From contig JADMKE010000022.1 in assembly GCA_018780035.1 (NCBI GenBank), positions 1-59,604 on the forward strand: DNA of 59,604 bases. Reading direction: 5' to 3'. Made by a program: the position numbers and the translations under genes. The notes beneath the pieces are model-generated. The model saw nothing but the letters and a program-made list of their open reading frames with translations. It had not been told where the DNA came from and ran no database searches. Positions 9,595-17,967 of the stretch are shown piece by piece. Origin of the DNA: Candidatus Sericytochromatia bacterium (lineage in GTDB: Bacteria > Cyanobacteriota > Sericytochromatia > UBA7694). Positions within the stretch are counted from its first letter, which is position 1; every line of letters starts with the position of its first letter.

Positions 9595-10703
9595 AACAGG
9601 TTGAAATTTTGGTCATAGAAGATGAACCCCTTATCCGGCAAACATTAGAAACCTATTTAGATGTTTCAGATTATATCTTTGAAATCGTCGATTGTGGAGA
9701 AGCGGCACTTTCTCTTTTAAACACCTGTCGTCCTGAATTGATTCTTTGCGACATTATGATGCCAGGAATGAATGGTTATCAGGTATGTGCGGAAATTAAA
9801 GCACAACTTCACTTAAAATCTATCCCGCTTATTTTCTTAACGGCCCTGCACAGCTCTGAACAAATTTTACAAGGATTCCAAGTTGGTGCTGTGGATTTTA
9901 TTACCAAGCCCTTTAATTTTTCTGAGCTAGAAGCCCGTATCAAAACCCATTTGGAGTTATCGCGTGGTCGGCAAAAATTAGAAGAGTACACACATCGCTT
10001 AGAAAAATTAAATGAAGAAAAAGATCATTTTTTAGGTATCGCGGCCCATGACCTGAAAAACCCCCTTTCTACTATTTTATTGCGGGCTCAAATGACACAA
10101 ATGAAAGCACCCACCATTACACCTGAAAAATTACATAGCTCAATGGATCTGATTTGCTCAGATGCCCAAAGAATGCTTGAAATAGTCTCAAATTTATTAG
10201 ATATAAATAGATTGGAAACTGGAAAGGTGAATTTAAAGAATGAGATGCTTGATTTAAAATCATTATCTCATTCTTTAGTGGATTTATGGTGTGAAAAAGC
10301 TTTTGCAAAAAAAATCAAGATTATTCCTGAATGGAACGAATCACCGTTAAGTCTATTTACTGATAGACACGTTTTATTTCAAATTTTGGAAAATCTGCTT
10401 TCCAATGCGATCAAATATTCTCCACCCGATCGTTTTGTTTGGTTTGAAATCAGTGAAAGCGATACGGAGGTGTGTATTCAAATTCGCGATCAGGGACCCG
10501 GTCTTACTTTTGAAGACCAACAAAAGTTATTTCAGAAATTTACTCGCCTTTCAGCTCAACCCACGGGTGGAGAAAGCTCAAGTGGATTAGGGCTTTCGAT
10601 TGTCAAATATTTAGTTGAACAATTACAAGGGAAAATAGAGTGCAAAAGTGAACTGGGACAAGGGGCTTGTTTTATTTTGGTTTTGCCCCGAAAAATCATT
10701 TAA
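9591..10703 (+). CDS. Receiver-histidine kinase fusion protein
   Basis: 370 residues from ATG 9591, which overlaps the upstream stop (ATGA); an in-frame ATG at 9522 lies wholly inside the upstream gene and is rejected. The order is reversed from the two hybrid kinases: receiver first (acidic pair in LVIEDEP, Asp54 in LCDIMMPGMNG, Lys in DFITKPF), short coiled coil, HisKA with His153 in FLGIAAHDLKNPL, then the ATPase domain (NLLSNAIKYSPPD, DQGPGL, SSGLGLSIV). Such REC-HK proteins are kinases controlled by phosphorylation from another kinase, so it probably sits downstream of the preceding hybrids in a relay. The stop is followed by a perfect AT-rich inverted repeat (10703-10720). Confidence 0.92.
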   Translation: MKQVEILVIEDEPLIRQTLETYLDVSDYIFEIVDCGEAALSLLNTCRPELILCDIMMPGMNGYQVCAEIKAQLHLKSIPLIFLTALHSSEQILQGFQVGAVDFITKPFNFSELEARIKTHLELSRGRQKLEEYTHRLEKLNEEKDHFLGIAAHDLKNPLSTILLRAQMTQMKAPTITPEKLHSSMDLICSDAQRMLEIVSNLLDINRLETGKVNLKNEMLDLKSLSHSLVDLWCEKAFAKKIKIIPEWNESPLSLFTDRHVLFQILENLLSNAIKYSPPDRFVWFEISESDTEVCIQIRDQGPGLTFEDQQKLFQKFTRLSAQPTGGESSSGLGLSIVKYLVEQLQGKIECKSELGQGACFILVLPRKII

Positions 10704-10733
10704 AATCAAATTTTTGATTTGGGAAAGGAAAAA

Positions 10734-11138
10734 ATGTCTATTAATAAAAGTGTGTTATATGTAGACGATAATTGGAGTTATTTGAGTGTTGTGAAGGACT
10801 TTTTAGAAGATTCAGTTTTGGAGTTATTAACCACATCAGATCCGCATGAGGGTTTGCGAATGGCGATGGTGAATCAAAAAATTGATTTAATCATGCTGGA
10901 TATTGATATGCCAGGTATGACAGGCATTGAGATTCTTACTCAACTTCGCAAATTACAACGAACATCGAAGATTCCGGTATTAATGCTTTCTGCCCACGAT
11001 GATTTAGACACCATTCAAAAAATCCATTCTTTGGGGGTTGATGATTATTTATTGAAGCCATTTGAATTAAATGATTTGTTTGAGCGACTCTGTAAGTTTT
11101 TTGGAAGAAATATATTCGAATTTAAGCGTGAAAAATAA
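10734..11138 (+). CDS. Single-domain response regulator
   Basis: 134 residues from ATG 10734, preceded by GGAAAGGAA; a TTG at 10719 would cover that ribosome binding site and is unlikely. It consists of one receiver domain only: acidic pair in LYVDDNWS, phospho-acceptor Asp56 (IMLDIDMPGMTG), the switch Ser in LMLSAHD and Lys in DYLLKPF. With no output domain it can act as a phosphate shuttle or sink, or bind a target protein as CheY does. It follows the REC-kinase by 30 bp and precedes the small acidic protein and second FIST gene, so it is a candidate endpoint of the relay. Confidence 0.9.
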   Translation: MSINKSVLYVDDNWSYLSVVKDFLEDSVLELLTTSDPHEGLRMAMVNQKIDLIMLDIDMPGMTGIEILTQLRKLQRTSKIPVLMLSAHDDLDTIQKIHSLGVDDYLLKPFELNDLFERLCKFFGRNIFEFKREK

Positions 11139-11205
11139 TTCGATAATTTGGATTTTAAAGAGTAAACTGTTTTTTTTAGGGGCTATTCAGGTATTTCTGG
11201 AGGAA

Positions 11206-11451
11206 ATGGATTTGGCTGGTCAAATAAAATTACTATTGGAACAAATTATTTTAACAAAATCTTTTGGGGATCCCATTCTCCATAAAATGACAAAAGTTAA
11301 ACTTTTGATCAAGGGGATCAATGTTGATGATTTTGATGATGAATCAGAAGATGACCCCGATATGATTCGTCGGTTATGCGATATTGCAGCTGAATTTGGT
11401 TTGAATTCTTGTTTTTTTGATCAATTTAAGGGAAGTGAAATGAAAAAATGA
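11206..11451 (+). CDS. Small acidic protein of unknown function
   Basis: 81 residues if started at ATG 11206; GGAGG ends 2 nt before it, which is tight, so the true start is uncertain (the frame stays open back to 11071). The sequence opens MDLAGQIKLLLEQIILTKSF, has a mid-section rich in Asp and Glu (VDDFDDESEDDPDMIRRLCD) and ends GSEMKK. No known family is recognised and no signal peptide or membrane helix is seen. Its stop overlaps the ATG of the second FIST gene by 4 bp (ATGA), so the two are translated together. It may be a small partner of that FIST protein or of the single receiver upstream; this is inference from position only. Confidence 0.6.
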   Translation: MDLAGQIKLLLEQIILTKSFGDPILHKMTKVKLLIKGINVDDFDDESEDDPDMIRRLCDIAAEFGLNSCFFDQFKGSEMKK

Positions 11452-12566
11452 ATGAAAAGGCAAATGTGCAAATCGCTTATAGTCAATCAAATTCCATTTT
11501 TTCTGCTGTTCAAGATTTAAAAGCGCAGTTTTGGGAGTGCGAAATTTCTTTATTAATTGTTTTTGCGTCTTCATTTTATGACCAGAGCTTACTTCTTCGC
11601 GCACTTCAAAATTCTTTTCCTGAAACGGAGATCCTCGGCTGTAGTACTGCGGGTGAAGTTATTTCAGATCATTTTTTACAGGGTTCTATTGTTGCGATGG
11701 CCTTCAATAAGCAAATTTTAGATGATTTTCACATTGAAGTGGTTGAAAACTTATCTGAAGAATTTGACCTCATTCCTGCTTTGAAAGGGTTTGAAAATCA
11801 TTTTGGTTTTGCTTTGGATCACATAGATCACCATGCGTATGTGGGGCTCGTTTTGATTGATGGCATGGCTATGATGGAAGAAAAATTCATGGAGAGTTTA
11901 GGCGATAAAACCAATTTGATTTTTATTGGCGGTTCTGCCGGTGATGATCTTAAATTTCAAGAAACATTTGTCTATGCCAAAGGCAACGTCTATGCCAACG
12001 CGTCGATTTTGGCTATTTTAAAGCCCCAAAATGGATTTGATGTGCTCAAAACCCAGAGTTTTTTCTCATCTGGAAAACACCTGACCCCAACCAAAGTAGA
12101 TCCTACTACCCGGACTGTGTTTGAGTTTGACGGAAAACCTGCAGCACAGGCTTATGCGGAGGCCTTGGGCGTCAAGATCGCTGATTTACCCAGTTTATTT
12201 ATGCGTCACCCATTGGGACTCATGGCTGATGGCGAACCTTTTGTTCGCAGCCCTCAAAAACTCTCTGGGGAGGCCTTGACTTTTTATTGTCGGATCGTCG
12301 AAGGGGTCTCTCTGACGATTCTCAACCCATTGGATATTGTTGAGGACACACAAAAAGCACTTGCCACAAAAATGGCTGAAATTGGGCCTGTACAGGGGAT
12401 TATAGATTTTCAATGCATTCTTAGAACGCTGCAATTGAGAGAAGAAGGACAAACCGATGCCTATGCTCAGTTATTTAAAGGCTTTCCTATGATTGGTTTT
12501 AGCACCTATGGTGAAGCTTATCTCGGGCATATGAACCAGACCTCAACCATGTTGATTTTTAAATAG
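11448..12566 (+). CDS. FIST sensory domain protein
   Basis: 372 residues. FIST_N hallmarks: ILGCSTAGEVISDH (~64), FIGGSAGDDLKF (~162). The FIST_C half contains EFDGKPAAQAYAEALG and ends PMIGFSTYGEAYLGHMNQTS, a close match to the closing segment of the family. No membrane helix or effector domain is present. It is a distant paralogue of the 6603-7808 FIST protein: the two share the FDGKPAAxxY block but diverge elsewhere. It is coupled to the upstream small gene. The most likely role is a cytoplasmic ligand sensor for the kinases of this cluster. It closes the signalling cluster; DUF58 follows behind its own promoter-like sequence. Confidence 0.88.
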   Translation: MNEKANVQIAYSQSNSIFSAVQDLKAQFWECEISLLIVFASSFYDQSLLLRALQNSFPETEILGCSTAGEVISDHFLQGSIVAMAFNKQILDDFHIEVVENLSEEFDLIPALKGFENHFGFALDHIDHHAYVGLVLIDGMAMMEEKFMESLGDKTNLIFIGGSAGDDLKFQETFVYAKGNVYANASILAILKPQNGFDVLKTQSFFSSGKHLTPTKVDPTTRTVFEFDGKPAAQAYAEALGVKIADLPSLFMRHPLGLMADGEPFVRSPQKLSGEALTFYCRIVEGVSLTILNPLDIVEDTQKALATKMAEIGPVQGIIDFQCILRTLQLREEGQTDAYAQLFKGFPMIGFSTYGEAYLGHMNQTSTMLIFK

Positions 12567-12588
12567 CCAAACGGTCCCAGGCAAATTG

Positions 12589-12597
12589 TGTTATTTT
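12589..12597 (+). promoter_or_regulatory. Extended -10 promoter of the DUF58 gene
   Basis: TGT-TATTTT forms an extended -10 element ending 7 nt before the ATG at 12605. No ribosome binding site lies between, so transcription probably starts at or beside the ATG (leaderless). Confidence 0.4.
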
Positions 12598-12604
12598 ACT
12601 CAAT

Positions 12605-13495
12605 ATGAGTATGCCACTGCCTGATACCTGGAAACGTATTCACCGCCTCGAAATCAAAGCCCGCCACCTGGTTGAACAGGTGCTCAGTGGGCAGTATATG
12701 AGTGTCTTTAAAGGCATGGGCCTGGAGTTTGACGAGGTGCGCCCCTATCAGGAAGGCGACGACGAGCGCCAAATTGATTGGAATGTCACGGCCCGCACGG
12801 GGCATTTGCATATCAAGCGCTTTGTCGAAGAGCGTGAACTCTCGCTGTTTTTGGTCGTGGATGTGAGCCCTTCGGTTTATTTTGGTTCGCAAAAACAGCT
12901 CAAAACCGATCTAATTCTGGAGTTTTGTGCACTGATGGCATTTAGTGCGATGCGCAACAATGATCGGGTGGGGCTTTTGACCTTTGATCAAGAGATCCGC
13001 ACTTTTTTGCCGCCCAAAAAAAGCCGCAGGCACGCCCTGCATATTCTCCGCGAAGTGATGTTGCAACTGAGTCAGCCGCCGGAGCAGCCCCGCAGTACCG
13101 ACATGGCTGCAGCCCTGCGCTATGTAAACCACGTTTTGCACCGCCGGGGGGTGATTTTTATTCTCTCGGATTTTTGGCAAACGGGCTCACTTTTTCCGCT
13201 CAAGGTGCTCAGCCAGCGCCATGATTGCATTGGTGTCTTGCCCCAAGATCCGTTGGATTTGGCTTTGCCCCAAAGTGGTTTGGTGGCTATCCGTGACCCT
13301 GAGAGCGATCAGCAGCGCATTTTTGACTTCTCTTCTCGGCGCTTGCGCGAGCGCTATCAAAGTGAACAAGCAGCCCATTTTCAGACCCTCAAACAAAGCC
13401 TACGTCAGATGGGGGTAGACCAGATTGTCCTGCCCACCGAGACCGAATCATTGGTCACGTCTCTTTTAAAATTTTACCGCTTTCACCACCGCTAA
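12605..13495 (+). CDS. DUF58 domain protein (VWA-like)
   Basis: 296 residues. The family core is clear: FDEVRPYQEGDDERQIDWN (~41-59), then ARTGHLHIKRFVEERE, then a VWA-like metal site motif DVSPS (~83) and FILSDFW further on. DUF58 proteins usually sit with a MoxR AAA+ ATPase and VWA/Bat proteins and are thought to help assemble metal-dependent or envelope complexes. Here neither MoxR nor a Bat gene is adjacent, so it is an isolated copy. No signal peptide or membrane helix is visible. It lies 38 bp after the FIST gene but appears to have its own extended -10. Confidence 0.88.
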   Translation: MSMPLPDTWKRIHRLEIKARHLVEQVLSGQYMSVFKGMGLEFDEVRPYQEGDDERQIDWNVTARTGHLHIKRFVEERELSLFLVVDVSPSVYFGSQKQLKTDLILEFCALMAFSAMRNNDRVGLLTFDQEIRTFLPPKKSRRHALHILREVMLQLSQPPEQPRSTDMAAALRYVNHVLHRRGVIFILSDFWQTGSLFPLKVLSQRHDCIGVLPQDPLDLALPQSGLVAIRDPESDQQRIFDFSSRRLRERYQSEQAAHFQTLKQSLRQMGVDQIVLPTETESLVTSLLKFYRFHHR

Positions 13496-13540
13496 ATCTG
13501 TTCAAGAAATCCGTACAAGAAATTGGTTCATGATCTGGGC

Positions 13541-13566
13541 AAAAAAAAAGACTGCCGAGGCAGTCA
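13541..13566 (-). terminator. Rho-independent terminator (minus strand)
   Basis: GACTGCCGAGGCAGTC (13550-13565) forms a 6-7 bp stem; read on the minus strand it is followed by nine T. It lies about 60 nt downstream of the minus-strand membrane-protein gene. Confidence 0.8.
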
Positions 13567-13627
13567 TCAGGTTAATCAGATTAAGGTTAAGGGTAATTAA
13601 TAAATTAATTACAAATGTGTTGAAGGC

Positions 13628-13921
13628 TTAGGCAGCACTGCCATAAGCGAGGGTCTGCATCAGGCGGCGAAAATCAAAGAAGCTCATCACATACCAGACA
13701 AAGAAAAATGCCAGGCTGCTGACAGCGGTTAAAACAGGGGCTTCAAAGATGGCCTGAAAAATCATGCCAAAGAACAGAGTGACAACCAGCGAGGTGTAGA
13801 CGCGGGTGTCGAGTGAAAAGAGTTTATTGACCATCGCCAAGAGGCGGTCTTCGGTGGTCTGGATTTCGGGTTGGGCGGCAAAACGCTGAAAATGCAGGCT
13901 GTCGGTGTGTTGAAAAGACAT
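13628..13921 (-). CDS. Small two-helix membrane protein, unknown function
   Basis: 97 residues from ATG 13921, chosen because GGAGAGAG lies 4-8 nt upstream on the minus strand. The frame extends to an ATG at 14035 (135 residues), but that start has only a distant GAGG. The C-terminal half holds two hydrophobic segments, TSLVVTLFFGMIFQAIFEA and AVSSLAFFFVWYVMSFF, separated by a short loop, so it should be an integral membrane protein with a soluble N-terminus. No family is recognised. It stands alone, divergent from the beta-propeller-like gene, with its own terminator. Confidence 0.7.
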   Translation of the reverse strand: MSFQHTDSLHFQRFAAQPEIQTTEDRLLAMVNKLFSLDTRVYTSLVVTLFFGMIFQAIFEAPVLTAVSSLAFFFVWYVMSFFDFRRLMQTLAYGSAA

Positions 13922-14151
13922 ATAGCTCTCTCCACCGGACTGCCGATCGGAGCTGCTGTTACCAGACTTCAGAGCGGTTTCGGCGATCTGGAAACTGCCT
14001 CTGTTTTGAATGGCGTGTGCTGCACTCAGATTCATAATCTTTGTTTAACCTCTTTAATAATTCCCTTAACTTACATAACCAAATCTTAATCTTCTTATTA
14101 TTATCTTAATATCTTTGGATTTAAATTGCAAGCCCCCCTGCGAAAAAAAAA

Positions 14152-14160
14152 TGCGATAAT
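14152..14160 (+). promoter_or_regulatory. Extended -10 promoter of the 14171 gene
   Basis: TGC-GATAAT is an extended -10 element ending 10 nt before the ATG at 14171, with no ribosome binding site between. The wider divergent region 14036-14150 is AT-rich and carries repeated TCTTAAT words at about 14089 and 14104. Confidence 0.45.
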
Positions 14161-14170
14161 TAAAAGCACA

Positions 14171-15406
14171 ATGTCACATCTATCTGATCCCCACGTATTG
14201 TGGAAACAACTAAAACTTTTTGAACAACGCGGCGACTTGGCCAAACAGGCCGAAATCCTCGAAACGGCATTACAATCTGCCCTGCTTCCCCAGCAGATTC
14301 AGTCGGTTTTGCTCCTGACCCATCAAAATGCCTTGGCATATGCCGAACGCCACCCCGAACCGGTTTTGGTTTTAGACCAAGAAAAAATGGCACTCAAGCT
14401 CTGTTCTCCGCTTGGCGGTGAAACCCAAAAAGAACAACTTTTGCCCAAAGAGGCCGGATCCAGTGATTGGGTTTCTTGGTCGCCTTATGGCCAGCTTGAC
14501 TTGCTGCTCTTGTCGGTTGACGGCGGCAAACTCAAAGTCTTAAAAGAATATCCCCAGCTCTCACCATTGCAGCAGGCCCTGGGTGTGAATGGCAGTTATG
14601 TCCATCTCAATCTGTTAGATTTTCAGGCCCAGATGCAAAGTGTCTTCTGCCGCTCTTGGACTTTTGGACAAATTCCAATCGAGCCCGTGCATACCCGTCC
14701 CCTGGATCTTTTTGTCTCCCCGCGCCACCCTGTTTTGGCGTTGACCGACCGGGGATCGGGCAAATTGCATTTACTCCAGCGCGATACCCTGCGTTTGACC
14801 CGCTCTTGGAAAGTGGTGCTGCGCCCGAGTAAAAAAGCCATTTCGGTGGTTTTTCACCCCGATGGCAAGCGGATTTTTTCAACCTCTCACGAATCGGGTG
14901 CCTTGGTGCTGACCGATCGGGCCATGGCCCAGAAAAAGATCCCTGTGGTTGGGCCCCATTTGCTTGGCAATCTGGCTTTGCCCCCCAAAGGGGATCGCCT
15001 GATTGTGCTGGGAATCAACCCCGATACCCGGCGCCCCGATCTTTTGGTGCTCGACACGGAAAAATTTCAAAAAATTCAGGTGATTCCGCTCGAAGGAGAG
15101 GCCTTTAGCAGTGGAGCGGATGCCCGTGACCTGCTTGAACTCAGCCCCGATGGGCGTTGGGCGGTGGTTATGGTCTCAAAAAACCAACCCAGTTTGTTTA
15201 CCCCTTGTTTGCTCTTGGTCGATCTGGAGCAGGGGACGATTGTCGACCGCCTGATCTTGGGCGCAGACAAAAAACCGATCAACCTGGGTTTTCTGGCCCG
15301 AGAATTGGTCAATCCCAAGTTTCGCCTCTTGCCCACGCTGCTGCACACCCAGGGCATCTCCGCTGAGGTCATCCAAACGGCCTTTGGTGTCGATCGCCTC
15401 GATTAA
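14171..15406 (+). CDS. Beta-propeller-like protein, unknown function
   Basis: 411 residues from ATG 14171, which follows an extended -10; a TTG at 14126 lies upstream of that promoter and is rejected. The N-terminal ~60 residues look helical. The rest alternates short strands with repeats such as LDLFVSPRHPVLALTDRGSG, AISVVFHPDGKRIFSTSHES and LLELSPDGRWAVVMVS, spaced about 45-60 residues; the FHPDGK and LSPDGRW words are typical of WD40/YVTN-type propeller blades. No signal peptide is seen, so it is probably cytoplasmic and scaffolding. No specific family is recognised. The next gene, an SLH protein, has its own -10. Confidence 0.7.
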   Translation: MSHLSDPHVLWKQLKLFEQRGDLAKQAEILETALQSALLPQQIQSVLLLTHQNALAYAERHPEPVLVLDQEKMALKLCSPLGGETQKEQLLPKEAGSSDWVSWSPYGQLDLLLLSVDGGKLKVLKEYPQLSPLQQALGVNGSYVHLNLLDFQAQMQSVFCRSWTFGQIPIEPVHTRPLDLFVSPRHPVLALTDRGSGKLHLLQRDTLRLTRSWKVVLRPSKKAISVVFHPDGKRIFSTSHESGALVLTDRAMAQKKIPVVGPHLLGNLALPPKGDRLIVLGINPDTRRPDLLVLDTEKFQKIQVIPLEGEAFSSGADARDLLELSPDGRWAVVMVSKNQPSLFTPCLLLVDLEQGTIVDRLILGADKKPINLGFLARELVNPKFRLLPTLLHTQGISAEVIQTAFGVDRLD

Positions 15407-15417
15407 AATTCAAGCAA

Positions 15418-15426
15418 TGTTATAAT
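15418..15426 (+). promoter_or_regulatory. Extended -10 promoter of the SLH protein gene
   Basis: TGT-TATAAT is a consensus -10 with the TGn extension. It lies 21 nt before the ATG at 15448, giving a short leader of about 14 nt. Confidence 0.55.
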
Positions 15427-15447
15427 GACTCACAATTCTCTCTGGCG

Positions 15448-17004
15448 ATGTATATGGCGAAAAAACGACTGAAAATCTATTCCTTTCTGCTGCTGACCGC
15501 ACTTATGATAAGCGGGTTTAGCGCTTTTTCCACTTGGACCGCTTTGGCACAGGTGCCAGAGCAAACCGCTCTGCCCACCTCGCCGGAGTTAAGCCCAACC
15601 GCTTTGCCCGAGTCACGGGTGGTAGACCCCGCCCTCTTGCAGAGCCCAAGCCCGGCAGCTGTGCCAGTCCAGGAGAGTGTGGTTCAGGAGACCCCAGTTC
15701 AAGCCAATCCCGTTCAATCCGACCCCGTTCCAAGCAGTCCGGTGGAGACCGCTTCTCCCCTCAGTGCCTCTGCTTTGAATTCCGTTCCCCAGACGGTCGC
15801 CTCTCCCTTGGGGCAGGCCAGTCCCGAAGCCTATCACGCCCGTTGGGCCCGAGAATCGGTGCATGTGCTCGAAGAAAATGGCATTGCCCTGCCCAGCAAT
15901 ATCAATTACGCTGAGCTGATCAACCGCGGCGATTACCTCAATGTGCTGGCTAAAATTGCCGATGTCTCGCGCAACCAATTGGCTTTGCCCCATGAGCAAA
16001 GTTTGATTGGCGAAATTACCCGTTCAGAGGCCGTTCACCGTGTCATTTTGGCTTTTGGCTTGGAACAGGCTTTAAAAACCCCCATCACCCAAGAGAGCCG
16101 TTTTCGCGATATTCTCCCGCAACATCCAGCTTATGCCGCCGTGGTGCTGGCCGAAAATCTCAAACTGATCAATGGCTATCCCGACCGCACCATTCGGCCC
16201 GATGAGCGCCTGAGTTGGGGGGAAGCCCTGATTTTGATTGAAACCCTTTACAGCTGGCGCAAAGCCTTGCCCACCGATGCCCCGCAATGGGTGCGCAATT
16301 ACCAAAAGCGCCAGAATATGTGGTACCAGCTTGTGGATGGCTTTCGCCTCTTGCTGACCTTGGCTTATGTCGGCATTGCCCTGTTTTTCTTTGTCAAATC
16401 TTATCGCCGCAGCCGCCATCAGCAGGGATCGCCGTTTAAGTCGCTGAGTTTTTTGCTGGGCACTTTAACGCTCTTGCTGGCTTTGATGTGGATCAACGAT
16501 ATTCTCTTTAATTACCGCCTGATTCCACGTGAAGTTTATGCCATAGGCGGGTTGATCAGTATCTTTGTGGCGCTTTTGATGCTCAAAACGGGTTCACATA
16601 TCGACGAAAAAATGTCCGAACCCAAGCCCCAGGCCGTGATTGACTCCGGTTATGTGGAGTCGGTTAACCACGAAAAAGGGGAAATCTTCATCAAAGATAT
16701 CCAGACCCAAGGCCATGCTTTGGCGGTGGTCAGCCCCGATACCAAAATTGCCAGCCATCTTGAAGGCAAATCGGTGGCGGCTTTTTTCTCCGAAATTCGG
16801 GCTGGGGACATTGTCAGCTTAAAAGGGGCCAGTTCTTTTAATGGCTCGGTGATCGAAGCTGAACGCCTTTCGATTGTGCAGCGTGAGGTGGTCAAAGCCC
16901 AACAGCAGGAGATCAATTGGCAGAGCCAAACCAGCCAAAACCAACAGACCCAGCAGATTCATAACCGGATTACGCCCCGCCCGCCCGGCTCTTCGCAGGC
17001 CTAA
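15448..17004 (+). CDS. SLH-domain envelope protein with three membrane helices
   Basis: 518 residues; a start two codons later (ATG 15454) is also possible. A signal peptide (LLLTALMISGFSAFSTWTALAQ) is followed by a ~90-residue Pro/Ser/Val-rich linker. An S-layer-homology region (~190-265) has ITRSEAVHRVI and GYPDRTIRPDERLSWGEAL, the GYPDGTFRP-type motif that binds peptidoglycan-linked polymers. Three hydrophobic helices follow (~290-310, 330-350, 360-378), then a small beta-rich domain (YVESVNHEKGEIFIKD) and a Gln-rich tail. SLH domains are normally terminal in S-layer or cyanobacterial porin-type proteins; the combination with C-terminal membrane helices is unusual and suggests tethering of membrane to cell wall. 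Confidence 0.8.
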   Translation: MYMAKKRLKIYSFLLLTALMISGFSAFSTWTALAQVPEQTALPTSPELSPTALPESRVVDPALLQSPSPAAVPVQESVVQETPVQANPVQSDPVPSSPVETASPLSASALNSVPQTVASPLGQASPEAYHARWARESVHVLEENGIALPSNINYAELINRGDYLNVLAKIADVSRNQLALPHEQSLIGEITRSEAVHRVILAFGLEQALKTPITQESRFRDILPQHPAYAAVVLAENLKLINGYPDRTIRPDERLSWGEALILIETLYSWRKALPTDAPQWVRNYQKRQNMWYQLVDGFRLLLTLAYVGIALFFFVKSYRRSRHQQGSPFKSLSFLLGTLTLLLALMWINDILFNYRLIPREVYAIGGLISIFVALLMLKTGSHIDEKMSEPKPQAVIDSGYVESVNHEKGEIFIKDIQTQGHALAVVSPDTKIASHLEGKSVAAFFSEIRAGDIVSLKGASSFNGSVIEAERLSIVQREVVKAQQQEINWQSQTSQNQQTQQIHNRITPRPPGSSQA

Positions 17005-17007
17005 GTG

Positions 17008-17967
17008 ATGTCGGGGCCGGTCCTGGTCACTGGGGCTGCAGGGTTTATTGGGCGGCATCTCTGCCGCGCTTTGTTGGCCCAGGGCCGCCAGGTCTATGGA
17101 CTCGATTTGCGCATTCCTGGAAAAACACCGGGTTTGCAAGCCTTTGCCTCACCTGAGCCGATTTGGATTCAGGGAGATATTTGCTTTGCTGAAACTTGGC
17201 AGGATTTGCCTGCCTTTGAGACGATCTTCCATTTGGCCGCGTTGACAGGGGTGAGGCCCTCTATACATGCGGCACCGGCCTATTTGCGCTGCAATCTAGA
17301 AGGGGTGGCTCAGGCCCTCGATGCCTGTTTGCGTCAAAAGAAACAGGCCCCCCATTTTATCTTCGCCTCTTCGTCTTCGGTCTATGGCGGCAGTCAAGGC
17401 CGTCCCCTCAAAGAAAGTGATCTACCGGCCCCCTGCTCCCCTTATGCCGTCTCGAAACTTGCAGCTGAAACATTGATTCAGAGTTATACCCGGCTCTATC
17501 CGCTCAAAGCGGTGGTTTTGCGTTTCTTTACGGTCTATGGCCCTGGTCAACGTCCAGATATGGCCCTCTACCAATTTGCGCAAGCACTGGAGCAGGGACT
17601 TGCTTTGACCCTGTTTGAACCCGAAACCACCCGCAGAGATATTACATATATTTCTGACATCATCAATGGTATGCTAAAGGCAGAGTCCTGGAACTCCTTG
17701 CAGTCAGCAAGCAGTTTTGAGGTCTTTAATCTGGGATCGGGACACCCGCTTAGCGTGTCAGACTGGGTCAACCAGCTGGAAGCCATCAGTGGCCTAAAAG
17801 CGGTTGAAAAGTGTTTCTTGGCACGTCCGGCAGGCGATGTCTCCGAAACCTGGGCCGATCTGACCCATGCAGCATCTCTACTTGGATATACACCCTCAAC
17901 CTCACTCAACAGCGGCCTGGAAACATTTTGGAATTGGTTTTCGTGCAAGGGGAAAGTCTATGTATAA
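17008..17967 (+). CDS. NAD-dependent epimerase/dehydratase (nucleotide-sugar epimerase)
   Basis: 319 residues from ATG 17008 (a GTG at 17005 is adjacent). The Rossmann motif VTGAAGFIGRHLC (6-18), FHLAALTGVRPS, the catalytic Ser in FASSSSVYG and Tyr/Lys in SPYAVSKLAAE identify an extended short-chain dehydrogenase of the UDP-glucose/UDP-glucuronate 4-epimerase group. RRDITYISDI, which lines the substrate pocket in that group, is present. It probably makes a nucleotide sugar for surface polysaccharide or protein glycosylation; the exact sugar is not decidable. It follows the SLH gene by 3 bp and overlaps the next gene by 8 bp, so all three may be co-transcribed. Confidence 0.9.
   Translation: MSGPVLVTGAAGFIGRHLCRALLAQGRQVYGLDLRIPGKTPGLQAFASPEPIWIQGDICFAETWQDLPAFETIFHLAALTGVRPSIHAAPAYLRCNLEGVAQALDACLRQKKQAPHFIFASSSSVYGGSQGRPLKESDLPAPCSPYAVSKLAAETLIQSYTRLYPLKAVVLRFFTVYGPGQRPDMALYQFAQALEQGLALTLFEPETTRRDITYISDIINGMLKAESWNSLQSASSFEVFNLGSGHPLSVSDWVNQLEAISGLKAVEKCFLARPAGDVSETWADLTHAASLLGYTPSTSLNSGLETFWNWFSCKGKVYV

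Noticed and set aside
10703..10720. AT-rich inverted repeat AAATCAAA/TTTGATTT between kinase and receiver genes
   Set aside because: A perfect 8-base arm, but without GC or a T run it should not terminate, and it lies just before a ribosome binding site; it may be chance.
15534..15914. Plus-strand frame of 126 codons inside the SLH gene
   Set aside because: Overlaps the Pro-rich linker of a certain gene in another frame; Arg/Pro-rich with no start signal.
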